Counted from the stretch's first letter, positions 1 to 8,611 are shown. The stretch: 50,912 nucleotides of DNA from Cyclobacterium xiamenense (GCF_009467825.1 NZ_WIOK01000034.1:1-50912), one strand, 5' to 3'. The notes: a model not told the origin generated them from the sequence alone. Program-made: numbers and translations.

Positions 1-91
1 TTGACAAAAAAGCAAAAAAGAGGTACTCGATTCACCAGAAAATTGTACTTTACCGTAGCGGAATTGTACTGTCGATCAGAGCAAATAATCA

Positions 92-130
92 TAAAAAAAC
101 CACGAAGGATATAGTTTCATCCTGCGTGGT
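92..130 (-). terminator. Rho-independent terminator of the small membrane protein gene
   Basis: Read on the minus strand, an 11-bp arm (plus-strand 120-130) pairs with 99-109 with one mismatch. It is followed by a run of seven T. It lies about 35 bases past the stop of the gene ending at 163, so it fits as that gene's terminator. Confidence 0.7.
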
Positions 131-162
131 CAAATTTTATTGGATTTTCCAAGAAGCCCTTT

Positions 163-309
163 TTAATCTTCTTTGTTTTCCTTTTTAAAGACCGTACTTC
201 TAAAATCAATGGCGGAGAGTCCTGCTCCCAAGCCTACTAAAATCGCAACGATCAGCCAAAAGGTTTGTGCTCCTGAAGCAATGGGGGAATTAAATATTTC
301 TAATAACAT
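163..309 (-). CDS. Small single-helix membrane protein, 48 aa, unknown function
   Basis: This short reading frame starts at ATG 309 and ends at TAA 163. The product is 48 residues: a short amphipathic N-terminus, one hydrophobic helix at about residues 17-33 (FWLIVAILVGLGAGLSAI region), then a basic/acidic tail ending KKENKED. That layout suggests a single-pass inner-membrane peptide with its tail in the cytoplasm. A clear terminator directly downstream supports it being a real transcription unit. I do not recognise a family. It could be a small subunit or stabiliser of a membrane complex, but nothing nearby says which. Confidence 0.6.
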   Translation of the reverse strand: MLLEIFNSPIASGAQTFWLIVAILVGLGAGLSAIDFRSTVFKKENKED

Positions 310-448
310 ACGCTAATGGTTATGAAAGCTTTTGTGATTGCAAGTTAGCATCGAAAACGAGGATAACAAAGCATAAAAATAAAAAGGAATCAAATCAGGT
401 GTGGAGGATTGAGAAGCGACTGGTAACTTCATCGATCGTCAACCCAAA

Positions 449-670
449 CTAGATAAAATCATCTTCCTCTTCCTCTTCGTCCTCATCAAAGGGAAATCGG
501 TCCGAAAAGTCGTCTCCCGTGTCGTCAAACCCATCGTCCTCAAAATCCATAAAAACATCTTCTTCCAGACCATGATCTTCGTCTTCGTCGTAAATCTGAT
601 CGTCAAATTCACTGCTGAATTCGTCTTCTTCGTCGAACTCGTCTTCAAAATCTTCATTCATAAGCGTCAA
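449..670 (-). CDS. Extremely acidic small protein, 73 aa, unknown function
   Basis: The product is made mostly of Asp, Glu and Phe, with almost no Lys or Arg, and ends in a run of about ten acidic residues followed by FI. Asp and Glu are written with mixed codons (GAA, GAG, GAT, GAC), which argues against a simple DNA repeat. The start may be the first ATG (670) or the fourth codon (661, MNEDFEDEF). It lies 48 bases after the stop of the next gene on the same strand, so the two may be cotranscribed. No signal peptide or known domain is visible. Proteins this acidic can mimic nucleic acid or buffer basic partners, but that is speculation here. The other frame gives a Lys/Thr-rich shadow that I rejected. 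Confidence 0.6.
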   Translation of the reverse strand: MTLMNEDFEDEFDEEDEFSSEFDDQIYDEDEDHGLEEDVFMDFEDDGFDDTGDDFSDRFPFDEDEEEEEDDFI

Positions 671-718
671 GTGTTAAGAAAGGCTGTTTTTTTGCGCTAA
701 TTAATGAAATTTTTATAA

Positions 719-1204
719 CTAACTCAACACCTCTGTGGGAATTATTTTTTTACCACCTGAGGGAAGGGTAGTTCGTTGGTTTTCAGCCCATTCGTTTTCA
801 AGTTGACGAACCCAGGTTTCCAGGTAAAGCAGCAGGTCTTCTTTCTTATTTTTTACCAGATGCATGCGCCGGTCCATCGGTATCAGCGCAAGAATTTCGG
901 GGTCGGATAATCGTTCCAGATGGATAAGGTCCTCCCTGCTCAGCCCGATTCCCAGCAACTCCGAAATCATCAGATCCATGGGCAAGCCACTGCTTGGGCA
1001 ATAATCGTTCAATTGCTCGCTCCAGTCCCCACTGCGTTGCATGGCAAACCGGTGAATGTCCGATTTGCTGATCTGGGTAATTTCCTGTGCCAGGTTCCCG
1101 CAATTGCAGGCTCCCATGTGGCCCCACTGATAGGGAGCACCTTTCTTTAGCTTCGAGATTGTCTTTCTAAGGGCCAGAATTAATTTAGGATTTGCTGTTG
1201 CCAT
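719..1204 (-). CDS. Conserved Bacteroidota protein with HMGxCNCGNLAQ motif, unknown function
   Basis: The protein has 161 residues from ATG 1204, or two more from ATG 1210. Its central motif YQWGHMGACNCGNLAQ is followed by a DWSEQLNDYCP segment, giving closely spaced Cys and His residues that could bind a metal. I recall similar motifs in uncharacterised proteins of flavobacteria and relatives, but I know no assigned function. No signal peptide or membrane segment is seen, so it is probably cytoplasmic. It lies just upstream of the acidic protein gene. A TAnnTTTG-type promoter element sits about 35 bases upstream of the start. Confidence 0.75.
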   Translation of the reverse strand: MATANPKLILALRKTISKLKKGAPYQWGHMGACNCGNLAQEITQISKSDIHRFAMQRSGDWSEQLNDYCPSSGLPMDLMISELLGIGLSREDLIHLERLSDPEILALIPMDRRMHLVKNKKEDLLLYLETWVRQLENEWAENQRTTLPSGGKKIIPTEVLS

Positions 1205-1238
1205 GTACATTTGGTTTTACTATGTAAACTCAATTTGG

Positions 1239-1246
1239 CAAAAGTA
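1239..1246 (-). promoter_or_regulatory. Bacteroidota -7 element TACTTTTG
   Basis: The minus strand reads TACTTTTG, a full match to TAnnTTTG. A start of transcription about 7 bases downstream would leave a leader of roughly 25 bases before the 161-residue protein. No convincing TTTG -33 element is present at the usual spacing. Confidence 0.4.
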
Positions 1247-1435
1247 GTTTTTAAAAAAAAGAATTTAATGGGAAATCGAGCCTGCTCGAAGCAGACAGGC
1301 ATGACGCAAGCAGCACAGGGAGGGACGATTATCAAACGGGCGACCTGCCGGACGGTAGTCAGGGATTCTATATCCAATAGGCGGTATCCTGGCGGGCATA
1401 TGGCCGCTTAAAGACACGTATAAATTCATGAACGA

Positions 1436-1813
1436 TCAAGACAGATTTTTTCTGTATTTACCGAAAATAAGGTTGATGTATTGCTTGATCAAGGGTTTGG
1501 AAAGGTATTTTTTTACCTGATGGTATTGATTGGCCTTGATAATGTCCCGTTCGTCTATTGAACTACTCAAAATATAAATTTCCGGTTCCGACTGCACCGG
1601 TTGAAACACTTCCAAAAAGTCCCAGCCGGTCATTTCAGGCATATTCAGATCCAGGAAAAGATAGTGCGGGCCAATATGATAGATGTCCCGCAACGCATCC
1701 GTCGCATTATCGAAAGAAAACACCTTGCAGGGCTGCATGAGGTTTCTCTGAATCAGTTTTTCGGTCACGAAAATGCTGATGGGATCATCGTCTATAAGAA
1801 CTATCTTAATCAT
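1436..1813 (-). CDS. Stand-alone response regulator receiver protein
   Basis: The product is a single receiver domain of 125 residues with no output domain. The acidic pocket is IDDDP (residues 8-10), the phosphoacceptor is D55 in LFLDLNMPE, and the conserved Lys is K106 in LSKPL. I chose ATG 1813 (MIKIVLIDDDP) because the longer frame adds 15 residues that do not belong to the fold. Single-domain receivers of this type usually pass phosphate on or act by protein contact with a kinase. No kinase gene is adjacent, so the partner is unknown. A TACTTTTG promoter element lies about 43 bases upstream. Confidence 0.88.
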   Translation of the reverse strand: MIKIVLIDDDPISIFVTEKLIQRNLMQPCKVFSFDNATDALRDIYHIGPHYLFLDLNMPEMTGWDFLEVFQPVQSEPEIYILSSSIDERDIIKANQYHQVKKYLSKPLIKQYINLIFGKYRKNLS

Positions 1814-1855
1814 TAAAATACATAAAACTGTTTTTGAAAAGCAAAATACCAGGGA

Positions 1856-1863
1856 CAAAAGTA
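1856..1863 (-). promoter_or_regulatory. Bacteroidota -7 element upstream of the receiver gene
   Basis: The minus strand reads TACTTTTG, matching TAnnTTTG. It is placed to start a leader of about 35 bases ahead of the receiver gene. The upstream tract is very AT-rich and has no exact TTTG at 19 bases. Confidence 0.4.
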
Positions 1864-2044
1864 ATTAAATAATTTCACATTAAACTTTTATTTCCCCTTT
1901 TTTTCTTTATCCTGCAGAATCCCTGATTTATAAATAGATAAATAACTAATTTTATGCCAGCTTTTCGTAAACGAAAAAGGGGCCGGTTTTATTCCACGCT
2001 AGACGGGGGGCGTAATCGGTCCGCAGCCAAAAAAAAGAAAGCGT

Positions 2045-2527
2045 ATGAATAAACCAGATTTTGATGATATTTTCATGGAGTTGGCGGTGAGTCTTGCTCA
2101 ACGGTCCCATTGCATAAAAAAGCACGTGGGGGCGGTATTGACTAAGGATACCCGGATTATTTCGATTGGATACAATGGCCCTCCCTCCGGTACCCATAAC
2201 TGCGACGAGGAGTTTCCCGAGGAGGGGTGCAGCAGGGATAGCAAAGGCAGTTGCTCCCTCGCCCTGCATGCCGAACAGAATGCCATCCTCTATGCGGTAA
2301 AAAACAAAGCATCTGTGGAGGGATCTACCCTTTATGTAACATTAGCGCCCTGTTTGCCCTGCGCCAGGATCATCTATTCCATGGGAATTCAAAAAGTGGT
2401 GTACTTATATTCCTATGCCGCGTACAAAGGCATTGGCATTGATGAGGGGATTCAATTTCTTGAAAAATTTGGCGTACAAGCGGAGCAGTACAAGAAAACA
2501 CTTCGTATCCCGGACCAACTGATCTAA
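2045..2527 (+). CDS. dCMP deaminase family protein
   Basis: This is a cytidine/deoxycytidylate deaminase of 160 residues. The zinc site is visible as LHAEQNAI (His ligand and catalytic Glu) and APCLPCARI (two Cys ligands). An extra Cys-rich insert lies before the HAE motif (HNCDEEFPEEGCS), as in dCMP deaminases and ComE-type proteins. The expected reaction is dCMP to dUMP, feeding dTTP synthesis in the cytoplasm. It is transcribed divergently from the receiver gene and converges with murB. A tRNA-type adenosine deaminase is less likely because the insert and length fit the dCMP group. Confidence 0.88.
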   Translation: MNKPDFDDIFMELAVSLAQRSHCIKKHVGAVLTKDTRIISIGYNGPPSGTHNCDEEFPEEGCSRDSKGSCSLALHAEQNAILYAVKNKASVEGSTLYVTLAPCLPCARIIYSMGIQKVVYLYSYAAYKGIGIDEGIQFLEKFGVQAEQYKKTLRIPDQLI

Positions 2528-2559
2528 ATGTGGCAGCCCGTGGGTACCCCGCGGAAACC

Positions 2560-3597
2560 CTAGGTTTTGGCCCATTCATCGGGACCGATTAGGTTGACCT
2601 CTCTTTCGAGCGTGATGCCAAATTTTTCCCGGATATCTGCCTGAATTTTTTCGCTTAGTGCCACAATTTCCGACCCTTCTCCACCTCCATAGTTCACCAA
2701 GACCAAAGGTTGTTTTTCGTGGACGCCGATCGCCCCGAATCGTTTTCCCTTCCAGCCGGCTTGCTCGATCAGCCAGGCTGCGGGTACTTTGACCAGTTCT
2801 CCTAATCGAAAGCCTGGGATGGTTGGAAAGCGTTCCTTCAGTAACGAAAATTCACCAAGTGGAATGCTGGGGTTTTTAAAGAAGCTCCCTGCATTTCCAA
2901 TTTTTTTTGGGTCCGGTAGCTTCTGTTGCCGGATTTTTATGACCGCCCTACTGATATTTTCAGGGGTTGCGGGAAGTGATCCCATTTCTTTTAGTGTACG
3001 TTCGATATCGCCATAGCTGGTAATCGGCCGGTGCTTTTTTGACAAGCGAAAAGCTACCCGGGTGATGATGTACCGGCCTTTCCATTTGTTTTTGAAAATG
3101 CTGTCCCGGTACCCAAAAGCGCAGGTAGCTTTGGTTATTATTTTACGGTTTTTGGTGGCAATTTCTATGGCTTCCAAATGGTCAAAAGCGGATTGTAGCT
3201 CAACGCCATAGGCACCGATATTCTGCATGGGTGCAGCACCCACCGTACCGGGGATAAGGGATAAATTTTCCAAACCACTCAGCCCCATATTTAAAGAGAA
3301 ATGCACGAGGTCCTGCCAAATCACCCCGGCTCCTGCCTTGAGTAAAACAGTGTCCTCATCTTCCTCCGTTTTCTCGATTCCCTGAATGGCAATCTTCAGC
3401 ACCAATGCATCAATGTCTCCTACCAAAAGAACGTTACTTCCCCCTCCCAATACAAACAGGTGCTTCCCCATTGCATCTGCCTGCGAGATTGCTTCCAAAA
3501 CATCTTCCGAATTATGGGCTTCGAAAAAGAGGCGCGCTTTTTTGTCTATCCCAAAGGTATTGTAGGCGCGTAAAGAAAAATTTTCCCGTATCTTCAT
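2560..3597 (-). CDS. murB: UDP-N-acetylenolpyruvoylglucosamine reductase
   Basis: MurB reduces UDP-GlcNAc-enolpyruvate to UDP-MurNAc with NADPH and FAD, the second committed step of peptidoglycan synthesis. The product has 345 residues. It begins with the usual LRAYNTFGI segment and has the FAD-binding LGGGSNVLL motif near residue 50, the LSLIPGTVGAAPMQNIGAYG stretch, a YRDSIFK segment and the NAGSFFKNP motif that carries the catalytic Ser. A Glu near the C-terminus (LEREVNLIG) completes the site. The length fits the long (type I) form that keeps the extra C-terminal loop. It converges with the deaminase gene. Confidence 0.97.
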   Translation of the reverse strand: MKIRENFSLRAYNTFGIDKKARLFFEAHNSEDVLEAISQADAMGKHLFVLGGGSNVLLVGDIDALVLKIAIQGIEKTEEDEDTVLLKAGAGVIWQDLVHFSLNMGLSGLENLSLIPGTVGAAPMQNIGAYGVELQSAFDHLEAIEIATKNRKIITKATCAFGYRDSIFKNKWKGRYIITRVAFRLSKKHRPITSYGDIERTLKEMGSLPATPENISRAVIKIRQQKLPDPKKIGNAGSFFKNPSIPLGEFSLLKERFPTIPGFRLGELVKVPAAWLIEQAGWKGKRFGAIGVHEKQPLVLVNYGGGEGSEIVALSEKIQADIREKFGITLEREVNLIGPDEWAKT

Positions 3598-3714
3598 TGT
3601 TTATTTTATGCACGAATTACGAATTATTTGATCAAATAGAAAAAGATTCTGGTATTTTCCACAGGGCCGGGATTTCTCTGGAGCGGGTAAAGCATGTGGT
3701 AAAAAAGGTGTGAT

Positions 3715-4680
3715 ATGAAAGAAATGGTGATCAATGGCATCCGGATTCGGCCGGGGCAAACGTTAAATATCGAAATAGCTATCGCCCGGCTTCCTACGCA
3801 TACTTTGATTGATTTGCCGGTATTTATTCGGAGTTCCAGCAACCCCGGCCCCACGGTGCTGATAAGCGGCGGTGTCCATGGAGACGAGATTAATGGCATT
3901 GTTACGGTAAAGCGGATGCTGGAAGAGGCGATTTTCGAGCCGAAACGCGGTACCCTGATTTTTATTCCCCTCGTAAATGTGTACGGGTTTTTGAGTAACT
4001 CCCGCACATTTCCAGACGGTAGGGACTTAAACAGGAGCTTTCCAGGCAGCAGTAAAGGCTCACTTGCCTCGCAAATTGCGTATATTTTGACCCATGAAAT
4101 AATCCCTCAAATCGATTTTGGCATCGATTTTCACACCGGGGGACGCATGCTCTCCAATTTCCCCCAGGTGCGCGTGGATTTCAAAGACAAAAAAGGATTA
4201 GAGCTTGCCGAAGTATTTGGCGCCAACTTTACGGTAAACTCACCGCATATCGATCGGTCTTTTCGAAAGGAGGCGTATAAGCATAAAAAGCACATACTTG
4301 TTTTCGAAGGGGGGGAGTCCATGCGCCTCGATGAGCAGGTGATCCAGGAAGGTATCATGGGTACCGGCCGTTTATTGAGTTACCTGGGCATGATAGACGG
4401 CACCTATCCTCCGGTGAGAAGTCTCAAAATCCAAGACAGTAGCTGGGTAAGAGCCAAAATATCCGGGATTTTCAATGCGTCCGTTTCTGCGGGAGATGAA
4501 GTGAAAAAGGGGCAGGTATTGGCAAAAATATCTGACCCTTATGGACAGGTGAAGGTACCTGTCAAAAGCCCTTCCTCCGGCCACGTGATTGGAATAAACA
4601 ACCAACCGGTAGTCAATGCCGGCGATGCCCTGGTTCATGTGGGAAGGACCCAGTTCGGCGTCTCGGGACCGGGCTATTGA
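3715..4680 (+). CDS. Succinylglutamate desuccinylase/aspartoacylase family zinc deacylase
   Basis: The product (321 residues) belongs to the AstE/AspA branch of the M14 carboxypeptidase fold. Zinc ligands are expected in GGVHGDEING (about residues 53-62), and a DFHTGG motif follows at about 142. The likely catalytic Glu is in FEGGES. The C-terminal third (residues 240-320, with VKSPSSGHVIGINNQPVVNAGDALVHVG) resembles the small beta domain seen in this family. The true substrate is unknown: members cleave N-acyl amino acids and peptide-like amides. There is no arginine-succinyl pathway nearby, so astE would be an overcall. Confidence 0.88.
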   Translation: MKEMVINGIRIRPGQTLNIEIAIARLPTHTLIDLPVFIRSSSNPGPTVLISGGVHGDEINGIVTVKRMLEEAIFEPKRGTLIFIPLVNVYGFLSNSRTFPDGRDLNRSFPGSSKGSLASQIAYILTHEIIPQIDFGIDFHTGGRMLSNFPQVRVDFKDKKGLELAEVFGANFTVNSPHIDRSFRKEAYKHKKHILVFEGGESMRLDEQVIQEGIMGTGRLLSYLGMIDGTYPPVRSLKIQDSSWVRAKISGIFNASVSAGDEVKKGQVLAKISDPYGQVKVPVKSPSSGHVIGINNQPVVNAGDALVHVGRTQFGVSGPGY

Positions 4681-4999
4681 CATCATAGCGCTACTTGACC
4701 GAGAATCAAATAGTTGCAGCGTAGAATGGTAATAAACCCGGAAACATCTGATCTTCATTTAAAAAAACGGGTTTTCAGTATTTCCACAAAGTCATATTGT
4801 CCCTTTTTCTCCGGCTTGCCACATTCGCTGTTTCTAAGGTAGCCAGATGCAGGTGTTTGGGAATTAGGTGAGGTATTCCATTGGAGAGCATTCCAAGCCA
4901 ATGCCGGCATCTACCTCTCTGGTAAACTGCCTGTGCGAAGAAAAATATTCCAAAAAAGACGCCTTTTTTCAGGCATTGCGGGCTATTTGAGTTTGTAAA
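4681..4999. other. Intergenic stretch with no convincing gene
   Basis: About 320 bases lie between the deacylase and a convergent lipoprotein gene. One 29-codon frame (ATG 4901 to TGA 4990, plus strand, ending DAFFQALRAI) has protein-like composition. It has no clear upstream signals and may be a remnant or chance. A weak AT-rich hairpin at about 4952-4969 could help end the minus-strand lipoprotein transcript. Confidence 0.4.
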
Positions 5000-5809
5000 T
5001 CAGGGTGTTTTTTCCATATCCACCCCTTCATCCAGGCGAATCGTCGTTCTTGATTCACAAGCGTCCGAGGTAGTGTATACCAATTCGTGGGTTACCGGAT
5101 TGCCGCCAGTACGGTGTATGGTCCAGGTTTCGGTACCAGAGGCGGGCCGGGGCAGCGATTCCGACAGACAGGCACTGGATTGTAGTTTCTGTGGGTCCAC
5201 GAGTACCTCAAATGCATTACCGCTCCAATTCCTGCCCTGCATCTGTCTCTGACTACTGAGTTCGATCAATTTATTTGATTCCATTGTTGCCCGGTGTAGG
5301 TAAGCGGGTTTCAACCGGGTGGAAGAACCCTCGGGATGAAGCAAGCGCAAGGAATTCGTTAGTTCAGCTACCGTAATCTCTCCGGACAGCAGCTCGGTAA
5401 ATCGAAAAACCCGCTGGCCCACTACCGCTGTTCCTTCCCGTTCGTAATCGGTAAACGTCAGCCGAAGCGTATCCCCTTCGGTAGGCGACTCCCTGCCGTA
5501 TTCCAGCGTGATGGACCCTTTTCTGCCGACCGGCACCTCCGTGCAACCGGGCCGATCGTAATTCAGTGTCACGGAGAAAGCAGCCGTATCCCGGGAGATT
5601 TCCGGACATCCGGGCAGCGAATCCAAAAAGGACTCCTCGTCGAATAATGCCCACGGCTGAAAAACCAGGTACAGGTGTTCATCCAGGCTCTTGGATGCCC
5701 AATAGGCTTCTTCGCCCTCAAACGATTGATTGATCTGCAGGTCCCTGTTGACATCCGGTTGACAGGCAAACAGTACGAGTAACGAAACGTATGTGATTAT
5801 TCTTTTCAT
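5000..5809 (-). CDS. Predicted lipoprotein, 269 aa, unknown function
   Basis: The N-terminus is a lipoprotein signal: basic MKR, a hydrophobic stretch, then LLVLFAC with the lipidated Cys at about residue 16. The rest is a soluble, mostly beta-rich domain of about 250 residues with several Cys residues (PGCPE, RPGCTEV, SSACLSE, SDACESR). Those Cys could form disulfides outside the cytoplasm. I do not recognise a family. It stands alone between convergent and divergent neighbours, so context gives no role. It probably sits in the outer or inner membrane facing the periplasm. Confidence 0.75.
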   Translation of the reverse strand: MKRIITYVSLLVLFACQPDVNRDLQINQSFEGEEAYWASKSLDEHLYLVFQPWALFDEESFLDSLPGCPEISRDTAAFSVTLNYDRPGCTEVPVGRKGSITLEYGRESPTEGDTLRLTFTDYEREGTAVVGQRVFRFTELLSGEITVAELTNSLRLLHPEGSSTRLKPAYLHRATMESNKLIELSSQRQMQGRNWSGNAFEVLVDPQKLQSSACLSESLPRPASGTETWTIHRTGGNPVTHELVYTTSDACESRTTIRLDEGVDMEKTP

Positions 5810-5937
5810 GAATCCTCCGAGTTATCCGGATCTTCCTCCGAGGTGAAATTACTGAAAGTTTAATTAATTTCCATCCCCGCGTCCCAAAGCATGGAAAATT
5901 ATGTATTTTGAGCTATGTAACAGTTAAAGGACATAAG

Positions 5938-6810
5938 ATGCACTATCAGAAAGGAATGCTGGTAGCCGGAGCCCTGGAAGGGCAAGTGCTACTGGTGACC
6001 GGTGGCGGTACCGGATTGGGGGCAGCAATGGCCCGTTATTTTTTGGAGCTTGGTGCCAAGCTGGTAATTTGTAGCCGGAAAATCGAAACCTTGAAAGCCA
6101 CGGCCTCGGAACTGGAGGCGGTGACCGGGGGACAGGTAGTGCCGCTTGCCTGTGACATACGCGACTATGCGGCGCTTTCCGAGATGTATCAGGAAGCGAA
6201 GGCGCATTTTGGGAAAATTGATGGGGTGATAAACAATGCGGCGGCTAATTTTATCAGTCCTACCAACCGGCTCTCACCAAATGCCTTTCACACCATTTTG
6301 GACATCGTTCTTAAAGGGACCTCCAACATGACCCTGATCGCGGGGAAGGATTGGATACAGGATGGCAAACCTGGCGTTTTTTTAAACATTGTGACGACCT
6401 ACGCCTTTACCGGTTCCGCCTACGTGGTACCCAGTGCAGCCGCGAAGGCGGGCGTTCTTGCCCTGACCCGTTCACTGGCAGTGGAATGGGCGCCACACGG
6501 AATCCGCTCCAATGCCATTGCACCGGGTCCTTTCCCGACGGAGGGCGCCTGGGAGCGGCTTTTGCCGGGGCATCTGGCGGAGAAGTTTGACCCCGTTCGG
6601 CGCATTCCTTTGGGGAGGGTAGGGGAGCACCAGGAACTGGCCAATCTGGCTGCCTACCTGATTTCTCCGTATTCGGCTTATATCAATGGAGAAGTGATCA
6701 CCATTGACGGGGGGGAATGGCTGCAAGGAGCCGGTCAATTTAACGGCTTTGGCCAAGTGAAAGCAGAAGAATGGGATGCGCTTGCCGCGGCAAGAAAAAA
6801 GGGCGGTTAA
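5938..6810 (+). CDS. SDR oxidoreductase, 2,4-dienoyl-CoA reductase-like
   Basis: This is a short-chain dehydrogenase of about 290 residues. It shows the NAD(P) motif TGGGTGLGAAMA, an RK pair after the second strand (CSRKIE) suggesting NADPH, NNAAANF, and the C-terminal GGEWL. At the active site the usual Tyr of YxxxK is replaced: VVPSAAAKAG keeps Lys but has Ser. That is the pattern of the dienoyl-CoA reductase group, so a role in degrading unsaturated fatty acids is likely. I prefer ATG 5938 (MHYQKGML), which has AAAGGA just upstream, over TTG 5908. Confidence 0.85.
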   Translation: MHYQKGMLVAGALEGQVLLVTGGGTGLGAAMARYFLELGAKLVICSRKIETLKATASELEAVTGGQVVPLACDIRDYAALSEMYQEAKAHFGKIDGVINNAAANFISPTNRLSPNAFHTILDIVLKGTSNMTLIAGKDWIQDGKPGVFLNIVTTYAFTGSAYVVPSAAAKAGVLALTRSLAVEWAPHGIRSNAIAPGPFPTEGAWERLLPGHLAEKFDPVRRIPLGRVGEHQELANLAAYLISPYSAYINGEVITIDGGEWLQGAGQFNGFGQVKAEEWDALAAARKKGG

Positions 6811-6837
6811 TCCGGCGAATAATACTACCCGCCGGTC

Positions 6838-7362
6838 TTAACGCTTGTCTTCTTTGAATACCGGGGGCTTTTTAAACGGAAGCGCCAGCCTGAAATCCCA
6901 GGTTGGGAGTACTTTCTGTATGTTTTTCTCCTCCAGAGAGGTGGTCTCGATAAAGTACCAGTTGGCACGGTCTTCCGTACCTACGGCAATTAGGTTGCTG
7001 TCCGAAATCAGGGTCCCTCCCGGAACTTTCGTAACCAGGGTGACGGGTACAATCGCATGAACCTCATCCGCTACTTGCACGGCCTCGATTTCCTCCCCAA
7101 ACTCAAGGGAAGCCAAGCGCTGACCGCGTGCTTGCTTGGTTTCCTGTATTTGTTTCAACAGCTTTTTCATGGCATCCCTACCTCCGGCTTTTTCGATCAG
7201 TGCGGGGTAGGTAAAATCCAAAAGAATCTCGTGGTCTCCGTGCAACTGGGCATAGGCATAAATTTGTCCGGCAGTTTTTATCTCTTCCCTAATCTGGTTT
7301 TGTGCGTGCAGCGATAGCATCGTTCCCCAGAAAATAATACCAAGCAGTAGTTTTTTTACCAT
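6838..7362 (-). CDS. Secreted protein of unknown function, 174 aa
   Basis: A classic signal peptide opens the protein (MVKKLLLGIIFWGTML, cleavage likely after LHAQ at about residue 21). The mature part, about 150 residues, has a helix-rich first half (KAGGRDAMKKLLKQIQETK) and a strand-rich second half. This is loosely like small alpha/beta cone folds, but I cannot assign a family. It converges with the SDR gene. It is probably periplasmic; no lipobox is present. Confidence 0.72.
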   Translation of the reverse strand: MVKKLLLGIIFWGTMLSLHAQNQIREEIKTAGQIYAYAQLHGDHEILLDFTYPALIEKAGGRDAMKKLLKQIQETKQARGQRLASLEFGEEIEAVQVADEVHAIVPVTLVTKVPGGTLISDSNLIAVGTEDRANWYFIETTSLEEKNIQKVLPTWDFRLALPFKKPPVFKEDKR

Positions 7363-7432
7363 AGCTGTACCTTTATTCGCCTTCTAAAATAGGCTTTTGA
7401 AAAGGATATTCAAGGCAAAAAATTATAAAATT

Positions 7433-7618
7433 TCACTGATCCACACCAGTTGCATTAAACCAGCTAAGATCTCCATTTTCCATTCCATAACTGATCTGAA
7501 TGGGGTTGCAGCAGACTTCGCAGTCCTCAATGTATTCCTGTTCGGTTACACTGGGGTCGAGCAGCATGGAGATTTCGGAGAAGCAAAATGGGCATTGAAA
7601 AAAATGTTCGATTTCCAT
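7433..7618 (-). CDS. CPXCG-type cysteine-rich small protein
   Basis: The product is 61 residues from ATG 7618 (MEIEHFFQCPFC). Two Cys pairs, CPFC near the N-terminus and CEVCC in the middle, make a small zinc-binding knuckle. Length, spacing and the acidic stretch between pairs match the CPXCG cysteine-rich family (Cys_rich_CPXG). In this copy the Gly after the first pair is Phe. Function is unknown for the family. The longer upstream frame adds residues with no coding character, so the short start was chosen. The roughly 280 bases upstream to ftsE hold no gene I can support. Confidence 0.8.
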   Translation of the reverse strand: MEIEHFFQCPFCFSEISMLLDPSVTEQEYIEDCEVCCNPIQISYGMENGDLSWFNATGVDQ

Positions 7619-7896
7619 GGTAGCGGACGATTGGACAGATACAACATGTAGCAAACACCGGGCGGTAGCGGATTGTTCCGGGGGACCCAGAGCATGGGCT
7701 TTTGGGGCCAAGGCTTGTCAGGATTTTGGCAACGAGTTTCCAAAAAACCGTAGCTGCTATCAATAATTGAAGCGCGCAAAGGTATGGTGTCGGTAGGAAG
7801 GAGCAATTACAGCGCCAAAGCAGGCTGTTCCGGGTACTGGCTCCGGTGCGGTAGTAGAAATCTGGAACAAGAGGGAGCAACGATAGACAGGACCGA

Positions 7897-8610
7897 TTAG
7901 AGACCGGTGTTACCCAGGGAGATGGTGGTAGTTTTGCTATCCAACACCCTGGCGTTTTCGCATTTTAGTATGCGGTAGGGATGCTTCTTGAGCAACTCGT
8001 AATTGTGGGTAGCCATCAAGATGGCGGTGCCCTTTTTATTGATTTCCTGGAACAAATGGAAGATACCATCCGCCACCTCCGGGTCCAGGTTACCGGTAGG
8101 TTCGTCCGCCAGAAGGATGGAGGGTTCGTTTAGCAAAGCCCGTGCAACGACAACCCGCTGTTGTTCTCCACCGGAAAGTTGGTGCGGCATCTTGGATGCT
8201 GCGCCGCCCAGACCCACGCCCATCAGCACTTCGATCATCCGGTTTTTCATCTTGATTTTATCCTTCCAGCCGGTAGCTCGGAGGACAAAATACAGGTTTT
8301 CGGCCACCGTCCGATCCGGAAAAAGTTGAAAATCCTGGAACACAATTCCCAATTTGCGGCGCAAATACGGGATTTCCTTTTTTTTCAGCTTGTCGATCGA
8401 ATAACCGGCCACCCTTGCCTGGCCCATGATAAGGGGGAGGTCGGCATACAGGGTTTTTAGCAGCGAACTTTTTCCGCTTCCCGTTCTTCCGATTAGAAAT
8501 ACAAATTCGTCCTTTTCGATCGTAAAAGTCACGTCCTTCAATATGGTGTTGATACCCTGAAAGATACAGGCCTGCTGCACCGACACCACCGGCTCGTTCG
8601 AAAAGACCAT
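7897..8610 (-). CDS. ftsE: Cell division ABC transporter ATP-binding protein FtsE
   Basis: This is a 237-residue ABC ATPase with Walker A GRTGSGKSS, a Q-loop (FQDFQLFPDRTVAENL), the signature LSGGEQQR, Walker B ILLADEPTGNLDP and the H-loop MATHNYEL. The FQDFQLLPDRTV-type stretch is characteristic of FtsE, which with FtsX activates cell-wall hydrolases at the septum. FtsX is not in this window. I chose ATG 8610 (MVFSNEPVV), which begins one base after the stop of the upstream small gene, indicating translational coupling. ATG 8640 would overlap that gene by 29 bases. Confidence 0.9.
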   Translation of the reverse strand: MVFSNEPVVSVQQACIFQGINTILKDVTFTIEKDEFVFLIGRTGSGKSSLLKTLYADLPLIMGQARVAGYSIDKLKKKEIPYLRRKLGIVFQDFQLFPDRTVAENLYFVLRATGWKDKIKMKNRMIEVLMGVGLGGAASKMPHQLSGGEQQRVVVARALLNEPSILLADEPTGNLDPEVADGIFHLFQEINKKGTAILMATHNYELLKKHPYRILKCENARVLDSKTTTISLGNTGL

Positions 8611-8611
8611 A

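Noticed and set aside
1-90. Possible partial gene at the left edge
   Set aside because: No frame of useful length or character was seen in the first 90 bases.
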